From Kappaphycus alvarezii (Eukaryota > Rhodophyta > Florideophyceae > Gigartinales > Solieriaceae), in NCBI GenBank assembly GCA_002205965.3, contig NADL03000451.1:1860001-1924000 (forward strand): a stretch of DNA of 64,000 nt, read 5' to 3'. The notes under the pieces are model-generated. The model searched no databases, was not told where the DNA came from, and saw only the letters and a list, made by a program, of their open reading frames with translations. Numbering within the stretch: the stretch's first letter is position 1; each line of letters begins with the position of its first letter. Positions 22,805-38,661 of this stretch are shown here, one piece after another. The position numbers were made by a program, and so were the translations under genes.

Positions 22805-23958
22805 TCACTGCAATTTTTCCGCGATGCGCGGGAGATCCCCTATGGAAAGGATTGCGGCGGGGGATGGCGAATCCAGGGAATCGAAAGCCAGCGGTTGGAA
22901 ATCGTAGTTGGGGGCCTCTGTGGCGTTGTCGGAAGGGAGCGCGAGTCGACGCGACAGTTTGCGTTCCAGGTCAGTGACCTTGTTGCGGTGCGCAACTGAA
23001 GCAGTACCTCCCACTTCACGGGTAGCCTTTGACTGTATGTCGACCTTGAACGGTGAGACGATGGTAACGTGGCATGCGATGGGGCGTTTCGCAGTGTCGT
23101 CGGGTTCTGCCGGTAGCTGGACGAGGATGTCAGCGGCGCGTAGCTCAGTGCCTGGCACCAGGAGCGCGACCTCAAATTGGCAGTGCAGGCCGGCTGCACG
23201 GGCGATACGGCCGGCGATGACGTTGCGGAGCGAGTCATGCCGGTGTTTGCGACCGAACCCGGAAGGGCACAGGTCTGTTGCGTGGTCTCCAAACCTGTCC
23301 ATGGGTCTTTTTGCAATGCTCACGGTTCGGAGGGAGCGAATCGTCGTAGACAGACAGTCCACGGTAGCGATTTATCATTGTCTTCCAGTGCACAGCCGAA
23401 ACTTCCCTGTCGGCGGTGGGATGCGCGAGGAAGAATGCGGCACCGGTGCCGTTGCAGAATGCGAGGCCGCGTACCCTGTTCCTCACTGCGGCATCCTGAG
23501 GATCACACCGCCGCCGCAGTGAAGAGCAGAACCCAGACTTCGTCGTCCCAGTGTGCCTTGGCCAGCGCCTCCTGCTGCACAGCCTTTAGGTAGGTTTGCA
23601 CGTGGGTGCGCGCTGCAGAGAGGGGAAGAGGGTCGAGGGAGACCAGGTAGGAGTAGTGATGGCCGGGGATGCGGAGGACAAACTCGCGGAGGGGAACGGC
23701 GGCGTGGCGGAGGAAGAAAGACTTATCTTGGCGGTCTCGGGAGCCGGTAAGGGCAGTGGAGCGTGGTCCGATGTGTGCCCCGGACGTGACACGGGCAGGT
23801 GCTGCATCGATGAGACTTGCGGCAGCAGCATCGTAGAGGAACGGTTCAATACGTGAGAAGGCGAGACTACCATGTCTATCAATTTTTCTTCGTTTCACGT
23901 TGAAAAGTGAAACAAACGTGTCGACCTCGGTCGTAGTCATTGGTTCTTGGCTTTTCAC
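22805..23958 (-). pseudogene. C-terminal part of a LINE-type (non-LTR) reverse transcriptase protein
   Basis: The frame 23958-23503 has residues such as FVLRIPGHHYSYLVSLDPLP. It continues as GAAFFLAHPTADREVSAVHW and YRGLSVYDDSLPP and, one frame over (23362-22805), as KPMDRFGDHATD, GFGRKHRHDSLRNVIAGRI and IACHVTIVSPFKVDIQSK. A GDHA block followed by RHDxxR and a D/H-V-T-VVSP strand is the usual C-terminal end of a LINE-like protein family in algae and other protists. The catalytic reverse transcriptase domain is missing on the 5' side, so this is a 5'-truncated insertion. Its GC content is visibly higher than its surroundings. Confidence 0.55.
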
Positions 23959-23984
23959 TTTTTCAATATTTTACGTTCCAAAAG

Positions 23985-25235
23985 TCATAAACGCCAGGCG
24001 TGATCCTCGGCTTGCCTCATGACAGCTAGTCGGACGGTGGCAACACTGGACCAGGTTGCATAGCTTATGCGATGCTGGATTAATTTGTCCCTTGCCAAGA
24101 CTTTTTCATTGTACGCATTTATGTCTTTGACAAGACTGAACCGGCGCGCTGACCGAAACGCGATATTTCTGGCGCAATCTGCAACAACTTGTCGCGAACG
24201 GGTGAACAGGGCACCGAGTGTATAAAACGCTAATGGGATAAAATACCACTTGACATGTGGGGCCGGATCCGTGTCTCTGGGCCGCGGGAGCGCATGACGC
24301 ATTATAAGGACATGTGACGGAAGTTTCGCGCCGTCGTCGAGTTCAGTAGCACCAGCACACTTCCTCGCTGCATAGCGCACACAGCCAGGGACGAACGTGG
24401 ATCGAACCGTAATGCCATATGCGGTGGGTTTGTCGAGAAGGGCGCCATGGACTTGAATGAACAAGGATATCAGTCGTTGGGGAAATGTAATTTTGCCGGT
24501 ATTGCACTGTCCCGTAAAACAGTACTGCGGAGTCCACAGTTTCATACCGCTGTGGCAAACGAAGTGCTTTGCCAGGACAAAGCTCCGCGCTACTTGCCTT
24601 TCTAGGCGATGCGATGAAGTGCCTTGCTTTTGTGCTTGGTACTGATGTTGCCAGTGATTTCCTGCATTAACTATTGCAATTGCCAGGCAGGCTGAAATGG
24701 GAAAAATACCTGCAAATCCAAAGACGGTTTCAAGCAGGCACTGGTGAGAACTGAAGTCATGACGCTCAGAAGCGCACCGACTTGGTGAATGAGTTTCACG
24801 TCGTTCCTTTACACTGCGCGATGAGCTAGCAAAGTTGTTTGCAGTGGATGCCGCACTCAAATTATGGTTCAACAGAATTGGATGAGAACTGAAACGGTAC
24901 AACCCAAAGTTCGTCGAAGCGTGGAAGCGGATGTGCAAATGTATACCGTCTCCAACATGCGCATCCCGGATCGGTTTTTGCGCGGCATGTAATTGCACCA
25001 TGGTAATGTCACTCAGTGGATCTACACTTGGATGGTCCTGGTCAACTACACGGAACTGGTCCTGGTCAACTACACGGAACTGGTCCTGGTCAACTACACG
25101 GAACTGGTCATGGTCAACTACACGGAACCCTGTCGAGGTCGTAAAACGCAGTGACAGTGAGCCACGAGTCTCGTAACGCTTGCATGCAGTAGTCTCATAT
25201 TTCCCGAAGTTCTGTATCCGCAACAATCGCCCCAC
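23985..25235 (-). CDS. Hypothetical 416-residue protein with four FRVVDQDQ repeats
   Basis: This is the longest uninterrupted frame in the window. Near residue 37 the protein has four tandem copies of an octapeptide close to FRVVDQDQ, coded by a 24-bp repeat. Two hydrophobic stretches follow, around FGFAGIFPISACLAIAIVNAG and VKWYFIPLAFYTLGALF, which could be membrane segments. It ends in a basic, helical part (SARRFSLVKDINAYNEK). I recognise no family. Its start is uncertain: the frame is open upstream of the first ATG only briefly, and the ORF at 25345-25749 may be an earlier exon or a shifted part of the same gene. A LINE relic begins 27 bases beyond its stop. Confidence 0.5.
   Translation of the reverse strand: MGRLLRIQNFGKYETTACKRYETRGSLSLRFTTSTGFRVVDHDQFRVVDQDQFRVVDQDQFRVVDQDHPSVDPLSDITMVQLHAAQKPIRDAHVGDGIHLHIRFHASTNFGLYRFSSHPILLNHNLSAASTANNFASSSRSVKERRETHSPSRCASERHDFSSHQCLLETVFGFAGIFPISACLAIAIVNAGNHWQHQYQAQKQGTSSHRLERQVARSFVLAKHFVCHSGMKLWTPQYCFTGQCNTGKITFPQRLISLFIQVHGALLDKPTAYGITVRSTFVPGCVRYAARKCAGATELDDGAKLPSHVLIMRHALPRPRDTDPAPHVKWYFIPLAFYTLGALFTRSRQVVADCARNIAFRSARRFSLVKDINAYNEKVLARDKLIQHRISYATWSSVATVRLAVMRQAEDHAWRL
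25034..25129. repeat. 24-bp tandem repeat, four units
   Basis: The unit GGTCCTGGTCAACTACACGG plus four bases repeats four times; the first three are identical and the last has one internal change and one at its end. The unit length is a multiple of three, so the overlapping minus-strand frame stays open. Confidence 0.95.
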
Positions 25236-25344
25236 GTATTTACACTGGTGAGTATAGGCTGATTGAATTAAGTGGTGGATTCAATACATAAGGTGTTTCA
25301 TGATTCCACTCTCAAGATTTTTGTCTGCCCGATTAAAGGGCAAC

Positions 25345-25749
25345 CTATTGAAGGATCTCCCTATAAACATTTCGAACAAACCTCGCGTTAAAAAATGAGT
25401 GGATATGCAGGGTGCCATTGACGTCAACATCAACAGCTATGTGAACATGGTAGTAAGACGGATAGCACGCGAATAGTGCGGCATCATTTTGGATTAACTC
25501 TTGTATTTTGTCGATTGTCTGCGCGGACAAGAAGACGATAAGATTATCCTGCCGATCACGCGCTTCCGCCTTGCAAGATGAGTTTGGTGTGGTGATGAAG
25601 CTGGCAACTGTGACTGCTGATTTGAGAGCAGCATGTCGATGACGCTGGGAGAACGGTTGCGCTGGGAATGTTCTCAGCTCCGAAAAGCATCTCAAGTTGT
25701 TTCTCTGTCTGCAGGCTGCGATAATCGAGTAGAAGAGATTCGATTGCAA
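25345..25749 (-). CDS. Hypothetical ORF, possible 5' part of the 416-residue gene
   Basis: 134 residues, including LIVFLSAQTIDKIQELIQND and YYHVHIAVDVDVNGTLHIHS. The His-rich strand HVHIAVDV...LHIHSFF resembles HVGDGIHLHIRFHAS in the 416-residue ORF downstream, hinting at one gene. A phase-compatible joint exists (donor in the last 30 bases, acceptor ATACAG near 25220), but the donor is weak. The ATG lies just downstream of a TACTGTAC tract. Confidence 0.35.
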   Translation of the reverse strand: MQSNLFYSIIAACRQRNNLRCFSELRTFPAQPFSQRHRHAALKSAVTVASFITTPNSSCKAEARDRQDNLIVFLSAQTIDKIQELIQNDAALFACYPSYYHVHIAVDVDVNGTLHIHSFFNARFVRNVYREILQ

Positions 25750-25781
25750 ACTTCAATGAAGTGCACCATCTTTGGCATGGA

Positions 25782-25829
25782 ATACAGTACTGTACTGCAC
25801 ACACCATACTGTACAGTACAGTACACTGA
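25782..25829. repeat. Self-complementary TACTG/CAGTA tract
   Basis: Two clusters, ACAGTACTGTACTG and ACTGTACAGTACAGTACAC, can each fold on themselves and pair with each other. They lie just upstream of the minus-strand ORF starting at 25749. Confidence 0.85.
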
Positions 25830-26212
25830 AGTTAAACAGTATGATCATGGATAAGAGAATGGTGCAGTCTTGTTAAAATATTGTTAACATTAAATTAAAA
25901 ACTAAATTCCTTGTTTTTCTGTTCGCTGAGCATTTGAACGAGACATTGAAATCCCAATTAGCGTCAATTATACAAGTTACCTCAAATCACATTTTTCCAT
26001 TTTTGGAATACGCACTTGTCGTGCATTAATTGGCCCAATCATCATTTCTAGCAAATATGCTGAAAAAATCCACTAATCCCATCATAACTACTGTATATAC
26101 AGTAGTATTGAGTAATGTTCTTCGTACAGTTTCATGCGCCTCGTCGCAAAATGTTGGGACCCGCGACATCGGCTCTACATAGCGTTGAGCTATAATGCTC
26201 TGATGTACTATT

Positions 26213-26243
26213 CTGTACTGTACTGTACTGTACAGTACAGTAC
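26213..26243. repeat. Self-complementary TACTG/CAGTA palindrome upstream of carB
   Basis: (TACTG)x3 runs straight into (CAGTA)x2, giving a perfect central palindrome about 230 bases before the carB start codon. Confidence 0.9.
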
Positions 26244-26469
26244 GTATGTGCAGCACAACGGCGGAATCCGCCAGTGTCCAGGTCTCGGGAATATCCAAAT
26301 CCAAAGCAATTTCACGCACCTCGCCATCGCAACGCCATCGGCAGATCTCTGGCTTGCGTTTCAACTGTGACCCAGAAAGTTGTTACGTTTCAGTGCAGAG
26401 AAAGGCAAGCCTCTTTTTGAATCAGTGAGGACCCTCTCCACCAACAAGCGAACCCTTTTGACAGCAATC

Positions 26470-29400
26470 ATGTCCTCTACGGCCTTCACATCCTCGACTC
26501 CTTTTCGTCCCTCCAACGGGACACCCACACTTCGTCGTACTGCGTTTGTATCCACGTCGAGACGTCCCTCGAGGCCGTCGTCGAAGCCTCCACAAAGTCA
26601 AAAGTGCGTATGCAGGAGTATGCTCCCTTTGGCCAACCTCTTCCTGATTCACTAGATCCCGTTCTCTGGGGTCCTCTGTACGAGCGCATGCGGGTCAAAG
26701 ATCTGCAGAAACGTACCGATATTTCTAAAATCCTCCTTATTGGCGCGGTGCCATAGTCATTGGACAAGGTGCCGAGTTTGATTATTCGGGCACACAAGCG
26801 TGTAAGGCTTTACGGGCAGAGGGCTATGAGGTTGTTTTGGTCAATTCAAATCCGGCTACCATCATGACTGATCCGGAAACTGCTGATAGAGTTTATATCG
26901 AACCGCTGACTGTAGAGGTTTTGGAAAAGGTGATAGCTGAGGAAAAGCCTGATGCTCTGTTACCCACCATGGGCGGTCAAACTGGTTTGAACTTGGCCAA
27001 AGAGTTGGCAGAGAAGGGCGTTCTGGAAAAATACAACGTCGAACTGATTGGTGCAAAGCTTGACGCCATTCAGAAAGGAGAGGATCGCTTGCTCTTTAGA
27101 AAGGCAATGGAGAAAATTGGCGTCCCTTGCTGCAAGTCTGGTATTGTGGAAAATATGGAGATGGCAGAGACCGTCGCTGAAGAAATCGGGTCCTTTCCAT
27201 TGATCATCCGACCGGCATTTACCTTGGGAGGAACAGGGGGAGGCATTGCCTATAATCGCCTGGAATATCTGAAAATGGCTCAGATTGGACTAGAAGCCTC
27301 CCCAGTTAATCAAATTTTGGTTGAGCAGTCGCTTTTAGGATGGAAAGAATACGAGTTAGAGGTTATGAGAGATGGTGTTGACAATGTCGTGATAGTCTGT
27401 GCCATTGAGAACGTCGACCCAATGGGTATCCACACTGGGATAGCATCACTGTAGCTCCCACTCAAACTCTGACTGACAAGGAGTATCAGAATCTAAGAGA
27501 TATGGCCATTGACATCATTCGGGAGATTGGTGTTGATACCGGAGGATCAAATATTCAGTTTTCTGTGAACCCAAAACGGTGACATTATTGTTATCGAGAT
27601 GAATCCGCGCGTTTCACGATCATCTGCTTTAGCTTCGAAGCAACAGGTTTTCCCATTGCGAAACTTGCTGCCAAACTGTCTGTCGGGCTATCCTTGCCGG
27701 AGATTCAAAACGATATCACTAGGGAGACTCCAGCGTGCTTTGAACCAACCTTGGATTACGTCGTAACCAAGGTACCAAGATTTGCGTTTGAGAAATTCAG
27801 TGGCGCTGTTGAGACGCTGTCCACCCAAATGAGGGCAGTAGGAGAGGCAATGGCTATTGGAAGGACCTTCGTGGAATCTTTCCAGAAATCCCTGCGAAGT
27901 TTAGAAACTGGTCGATTCGGTTGGGGACTTGACGGGAAGGACAAACCAGTCAATGGACGAAATGCATTGGAGGCTATACTACGCCGTCCTACACCTGAGC
28001 GCATTTTTTATGTCAGACATGCCTTCGATGAGGGGATGTCTGTCGATGAGATTTTTGCCCTGTCCAAGTATGACCCGTGGTTCCTTTGGAAGCTGCGCGA
28101 GATATACGATACAGGAGAAGAGATTAAACAGTACAAGTCTGTGAATGACATTGGAATGCACGAAATGATGCGATACAAGTCGGTGGGTTTTAGCGATAGG
28201 CAAATTTCTTGCATTCTTAACATTGAGGAGGAGAATGTCAGAAACACAGGAAGAAACTTGGTGTAGTGCCAGTATTCAAGACAGTTGACACATGTGCTGC
28301 CGAATTTGAAGCATACACACCCTATCTTTACAGCACGTACGATTCTCTTTTGAGCTGGGGCCCTGAGCTTCAGCTTGAAACCGAGACCCCACCACCAACT
28401 GGGAAGAGGAAGATTGTCATTCTTGGACAGGGACCCAACAGAATCGGCCAAGGCATTGAATTTGATTATTGTTGTGTCCATGCATGCTTCGCCCTTCGTG
28501 ACGCAGGCTACGAAACTGTCATGATTAATTCAAATCCTGAAACGGTTTCCACAGACTATGACACCGCAGACCGTTTGTATTTTGAACCACTGACACTCGA
28601 GATGTCATTGGTGTTTTGGAGGCAGAGAAGCCTGAGGGTATCCTTATTCAATTTGGCGGTCAAACTCCCTTAAAGCTCGCTGTGTCTCTGGAGAAGTACT
28701 TGGCTTCAGATGAGGCGAAAACGGCTGGGCTTGAGTGCAAGATTCTGGGAACTCCACCTGACTCTATAGATGCCGCTGAGGACCGGGACAGGTTCATGGC
28801 CATCTGCAAGAGCTAGGAATTAGGCAACCAGCAAATGGTATTGCAAGGTCATACAAGGAGGCAGCGAAATCGCAAACGATATCGAATATCCCGTTGTTGT
28901 ACGTCCGAGTTATGTGTTGGGTGGCAGGGGCATGGAAATCGTGTACAACGAGGACGAACTGGAAAGATATATGACTGCTGATGTCGTTGTAGAGTCAGAA
29001 CACCCAGTGCTCATTGATCACTTCTTGGATAATGCAATAGAAGTGGATGTGGATGCACTTGCAGATCAGCATGGGAATGTTGTCATTGGAGGAATTATGG
29101 AACACATTGAGGCGGCGGGTATTCATTCTGGTGATAGCGCTTGTTCCCTTCCCCAATTTCTATCCCATACAACGCCATGGTAATCATTCGATCCTGGACT
29201 GTTGGTCTTGCAAAACGACTTGGAGTGGTTGGTCTTATGAATGTACAATGGGCGGTGCAGGGAGAGGACGTTTACATTCTTGAGGCCAACCCGCGTGCCT
29301 CTCGAACGGTCCCCTTCGTTTCTAAAGCGATCGGGCAGCCGCTCGCGAAGATTGCATCACTTGTAATGATGGGGTCTAACCTGAAAAAGCTAGGCCTAGA

Positions 29401-30038
29401 TAGGGAGATCATCCCTCGTCACACTAGCGTTAAGGAAGCAGTGCTCCCTTTCAAAAGTTCCCTGGGGCTGATATCCTGCTTTCACCGAGATGAGGTCAAC
29501 TGGAGAAGTGATGGGGTTGATGACTCGTTTGCTATGGCATACGCGAAAGCCGAGCTAGCTTCTGGTCTCGTCATTCCTACATCTGGACAGGTGTTCATGA
29601 GTCTCGGAGACCAGGACAAAGAATCTGCGGTCCCATTGCGTATGATTTAGTTGACATGGGCTTCAAGATATGCGCTACGAGAGGGACATATGTGAAACTT
29701 ATCGCAGGAGGGTTGAATCCAACAGACATTGACATGGTACTGAAAGTGAATGAGGGACGTCCTCATGTACTTGATAGGATCAAGAACGGCGATGTCCAGT
29801 TGTTCATCTGCTCGCCAAGTCGAAAACCGGAGGATTTAGAGAGTACGCGAATGGTGCGAACCGCGGCATTGTCATCGAATGTACCTATGTTACAACGATT
29901 GCCGCAGCCCGTGCGCTCGCTCAGGCCATCAGGGTATTGCAGACACAGCAGGTTACAGTCAAGGCGATGCAAGAGTATCACAAGTCGACACCTCCAGTTG
30001 CTCTGCGAGGTGTTGCTGATGTAGCAGCGCGAGTGTAG
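26470..30038 (+). CDS. carB: Carbamoyl-phosphate synthase large chain, probably plastid-targeted
   Basis: The enzyme makes carbamoyl phosphate from glutamine-derived ammonia, bicarbonate and two ATP for arginine and pyrimidine synthesis. The chosen ATG opens a Ser/Thr/Arg-rich leader ([17 protein letters not shown]) like a plastid transit peptide. Then come the first ATP-grasp half ([54 protein letters not shown]), the oligomerisation region ([17 protein letters not shown]), the second half ([59 protein letters not shown]) and the C-terminal MGS-like regulatory domain ([18 protein letters not shown]). Length is about 1190 residues, the normal size plus the leader. Around fourteen one-base deletions split the frame (for example near 26733, 27441, 28243, 28604, 28811, 29150, 29493); reading is otherwise perfect, so I treat it as a real gene with sequence errors. 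No introns are needed. Confidence 0.93.
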
Positions 30039-30246
30039 AGAGCAGTAAAGTTAAAAGAGCTTGCGGATGGACTGAACTTGCGTATCGTTTTCAATTTTGG
30101 TGTTCAAAGTTGCTTCCCTAATCTAGCGCTGTCGCCGCCGCCCATGCAAGATCAGCGCCTCGGAAGACAAAGTATTGATTGCAACTTGATTTCAGTATAC
30201 GCTGGGACGAATTTTGGCTGCACAAACGTATAGTAGTTGAGATAAG

Positions 30247-30535
30247 TTGCCGAAAATACTGTACAGTGTGTGTTATCTCGAATGGTGCCCGTACAGTACT
30301 GTACTGCTCAGTACTGAGTCTAGAATGAGAGACTGAGAGACAATATGGAATCCATCGCCGCACAGTATCACTTAATGTACGGACGGAGCAATTTGGCGGG
30401 AAACTGCTCGCCCTTGCCAACGGTATGCTGCAACACCTGTATTGCACTGTACTGTACAGTACTGTACTGTACATACAGTACAGTATAAGTACTACAGGTA
30501 TAATGCAGATCTACTGTACAGTACTGTACAGTAGA
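30247..30535. repeat. Cluster of TACTG/CAGTA palindromes between carB and the BIN4-like gene
   Basis: Dense tracts at 30251-30267, 30290-30314 and 30444-30535 alternate TACTG and CAGTA, for example CACTGTACTGTACAGTACTG. They end about 190 bases before the next start codon. Confidence 0.9.
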
Positions 30536-30718
30536 CGACCTATATATATACGTAGCGAATGATGCACAAACTGAAACCTTGACGTGCCCCGGATCCGCCA
30601 ACTCCCTGTCTGTTCCGTCTCCTTCACAGAACTTGCTTCCCGAATTCAAGTTCACCAGCACCTCATATTTCATTCTTGAAGAGACGTACTAGTTTTCTAT
30701 GCCCAACTCACATCTCGC

Positions 30719-31777
30719 ATGAGTTCCTCCCTCCCGAATCCGAGCATGAGGTCGAGGCCGCAGTCTCTACCCCCAATGCCAACGACCGCTCACACCACCC
30801 ACTCGTCGCCACTAGTCACAAATTCTGCCTCAGCCTCCCGAAATGGCACTACGAACACAGCCGTCAACCAGTTATCCGACTATTCTTATGAGATCCACTT
30901 GGCCACCTTTTCTGATTCCTCCTCAGATCTTAGGGTAATTTCCACCCCTGCACAAACACGTGCAACCCCCACACAAGGTGCCGCCTCCACTGGGAATTCT
31001 CGTGCGGAAGGAGCAGTTACTGCAGCAGCGGACTACGAGCCAGACTGGGTTCGCAACTTTAACCCCATGAGCGCGGATAGGTAAAAGAGAGGGAGGCTTT
31101 TCTCGCTTTATTTGATGATGATGACGATGATAGCGTAATTGATCTCATTTCACAAGAGCTTGATGGGAATGCATCGGAAGAAGTTGCGAAAGCTGCAGAG
31201 GCTGAGAAAACGCCTAGTCGGGGTAAGGTTGCAAAGCGAGGAAAGGGGTAAAACCGAAAAGTCGTTTGCCGCTCACTGTGCGTCAAAGTTGGATGAGAAC
31301 TTAGTATTACTGCAAAGTGAGGGCAATGGATTGGATTTGAGTGGGGATGTTGGAGCCGTTGGAAGAGTTAAGATTCAGGACGGTGAATTAATGATGGATA
31401 TCAAGGGTGTTTGTATAATGCGTTGGTGAGAAAATGCAATTCAATGTGTGTAGTTAATGTCGGAGAGGAGGAGGCTCGTGTCACGGCTGTGTTTAATGAG
31501 GCTGTGACGCTCAGTTGTAAGCGCAATTTGTTTGATTCTGATGAGATTGTCGTGCATGGTCAGATCGATGAGGCCCTTGCAGATTTGGCAGAAGTTGTTT
31601 GCGACGAAGTTGTGCACAGCTCGAAAAAGAGAAAGGTGAGTGTTGGTAATGGAGAGTCAAAATCCAGGGGCTCTGCAAGTAGTAAGGGATTAGATTCAGA
31701 TAAGAGGTTTCAAGGACGAGTCGGCGGAGAAAGTAGGTTGTGCCGCCAAGAAGATTCGAGAGTACCTGTTTCTGTGA
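30719..31777 (+). CDS. BIN4: BIN4-like topoisomerase VI complex component
   Basis: After a Ser/Pro/Thr-rich N-terminus, an acidic patch (LFDDDDDDSVIDLISQELDG) and a basic stretch, the protein has LDLSGDVGAVGRVKIQDG, LMMDIKGV, then NSMCVVNVGEEEARVTAVFN and LFDSDEIVVHGQIDEAL. This block, with LSGDxGAVGRV and the DxKG/CVVNVG strands, matches my memory of plant BIN4, a DNA-binding partner of topoisomerase VI in the nucleus needed for endoreduplication. The tail has a KKRK motif (possible nuclear signal); the stop at 31777 is chosen because GCAAKKIREYLFL is the more protein-like frame. One-base deletions near 31080, 31249, 31411 and 31700 split it, again in base runs. Not recognised by search; identity rests on the conserved block. 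Confidence 0.65.
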
Positions 31778-32382
31778 TCATGAGCAGTCAACTTTTGCCG
31801 CACTGCTGTTGAAAGCTGAACAAGTTACACGGTCACTCATCTCTTGTTACTTTGTTAATTCATTTTGGATTGGGAGAGTAGATCCGCGCGATTATCCTCT
31901 ACAATCTGTTACAGTGTTATACGGCTTGGCGCGAGGGTTGAACTAAGCTCGTTCATGCCCTCTCGTTTTCAAGCCGTTTATTGTTTGCACCGGTCAATCT
32001 CTTGCTGGCGCAGTTTGCTTGCAATGAACGCAAAATGTAGCCATGCCTCAAGCTTAAAAGTCTGCAACCATTTGTCATAAATGACCTTAATCAAAATAGA
32101 CACGTGTATGACGAGAAGCGCCTTTTGGGCCTGCCCGCACTGGCATCAACGCCGAGGTAAAGTCAATTATTTGAACTGACCCAAAACAAGTACCCCCCGC
32201 TGAAGGTCGGCACAGTGCCGGGCCACAATTCCTCGCTTTTGCAAAGCACATTATAAATTTCTTTTGGTTTATCGCCGTATCTCACCACCGTGACGCCGCT
32301 TTTGTCAAAGCGGTTCCCATTGCTCTGTCCATCCACAGAGCATCAAACACACGCATTCATCGTAACCCAATCCTCTCAACAC
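31778..32382. other. Intergenic region and promoter of the three-exon gene
   Basis: No convincing reading frame. It holds the 3' region of the BIN4-like gene and the upstream region of the next gene. Confidence 0.5.
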
Positions 32383-32909
32383 ATGGTGGGTGCAGGCAGT
32401 TCGGCGGGTTCGACGGCCGGTGGCTTTTACGCTGGCACTCCACAAAGCGAAACTGATGGAGAAACGTTCGACGGCGATCCAGAATTCGATGATTACGAAG
32501 AGTGGGACTATTCCGAGCTTCTCGCCACTTTGTATGTTCCAGCTTACTTTTACCACTCAACTTCGTCAAGTTGGTCATCGCATTAGGTTCAACCACTAAC
32601 CTTTTTCACAATCCAATTCGGTGCTTTGCTTACTTCCATGTCTGCTTTGACAGATCCAAAAATATGAAGACTTACGTCCTTCAACCCTTTGTCGTGGGTG
32701 CCGCAGCTGCGTTTGGAATGTCATTTGGTAAGTTGTGAGTCCCTGTCGCAAATCAGCAGAAGCTAAGCATCACTGTGATCGTGGCATCTAACACAAGTCT
32801 TGTCAACAAAATCCCCTTGCGCGAACGATGTCTCCCCGCAGGTTATGCAATCTTTGACGCAACGGCCTCGATTTTTTCACGGCGCACTACTGCTCCCCGT
32901 CCAAGATAA
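32383..32909 (+). CDS. Small single-span membrane protein, three exons, unknown function
   Basis: Joining 32383-32531, 32654-32727 and 32842-32909 gives one uninterrupted protein of about 96 residues. The introns (32532-32653 and 32728-32841) have GTATGT and GTAAGT donors and CAG acceptors, and both joints keep the frame (TT+A for Leu, G+GT for Gly). The N-terminus is acidic (FDGDPEFDDYEEWDY). One hydrophobic segment follows (VLQPFVVGAAAAFGMSFGYA) with small residues spaced as in helix-packing membrane spans, then a basic tail (FSRRTTAPRPR). Layout resembles small tail-anchored or mitochondrial membrane proteins, but I cannot assign a family. It converges on the CHD1 gene. An in-frame ATG at 32290 is an alternative start. 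Confidence 0.75.
32532..32653 (+). other. Spliceosomal intron 1 of the small membrane protein gene
   Basis: 122 bp, donor GTATGT, acceptor TTTGACAG. Removing it joins ACT TT with A to keep the frame. Confidence 0.8.
32728..32841 (+). other. Spliceosomal intron 2 of the small membrane protein gene
   Basis: 114 bp, donor GTAAGT, acceptor CCCCGCAG after a pyrimidine-rich stretch. Removing it restores a Gly codon inside the hydrophobic segment. Confidence 0.8.
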
Positions 32910-33263
32910 TTCTTGCCAAGCAATCCATCGTCTACATACTTGGGGTGTCGTTTGTATGTTCCGCAGATTGGACTCCTTTGTCGCATGTCCGATTAGGGAA
33001 GGGTTAAAGGTCCAACTAACAAAGAACCGCTTGTTAAGTTGTAACTCGAGAGAGCAGCTTACTGCCTTACCTCGCCTACTCAGAAGACAAGTTGAGAATC
33101 ACAGCGTCGTGCCCTCCGCGTACAATCGAATCTCAACGAGTTACACACCCAACGACTAATAAATATCCCTCGGCAATAACATTGCCAGGGGTCTTAACGT
33201 GCGATTTGTTACGTGCTGTAGATCTGAGTAAGTTTATGTTCAGCCCGACAACCCTATATAGTT

Positions 33264-38661
<5,398 letters not shown>

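Noticed and set aside
22908-23522. 204-residue plus-strand ORF
   Set aside because: It is antisense to the LINE C-terminal relic, whose minus-strand frame carries the recognisable motifs; the GC-rich composition keeps the other strand open.
26026-26364. 112-residue minus-strand ORF upstream of carB
   Set aside because: It runs through the TACTG/CAGTA palindrome and carB promoter and has no recognisable residues.
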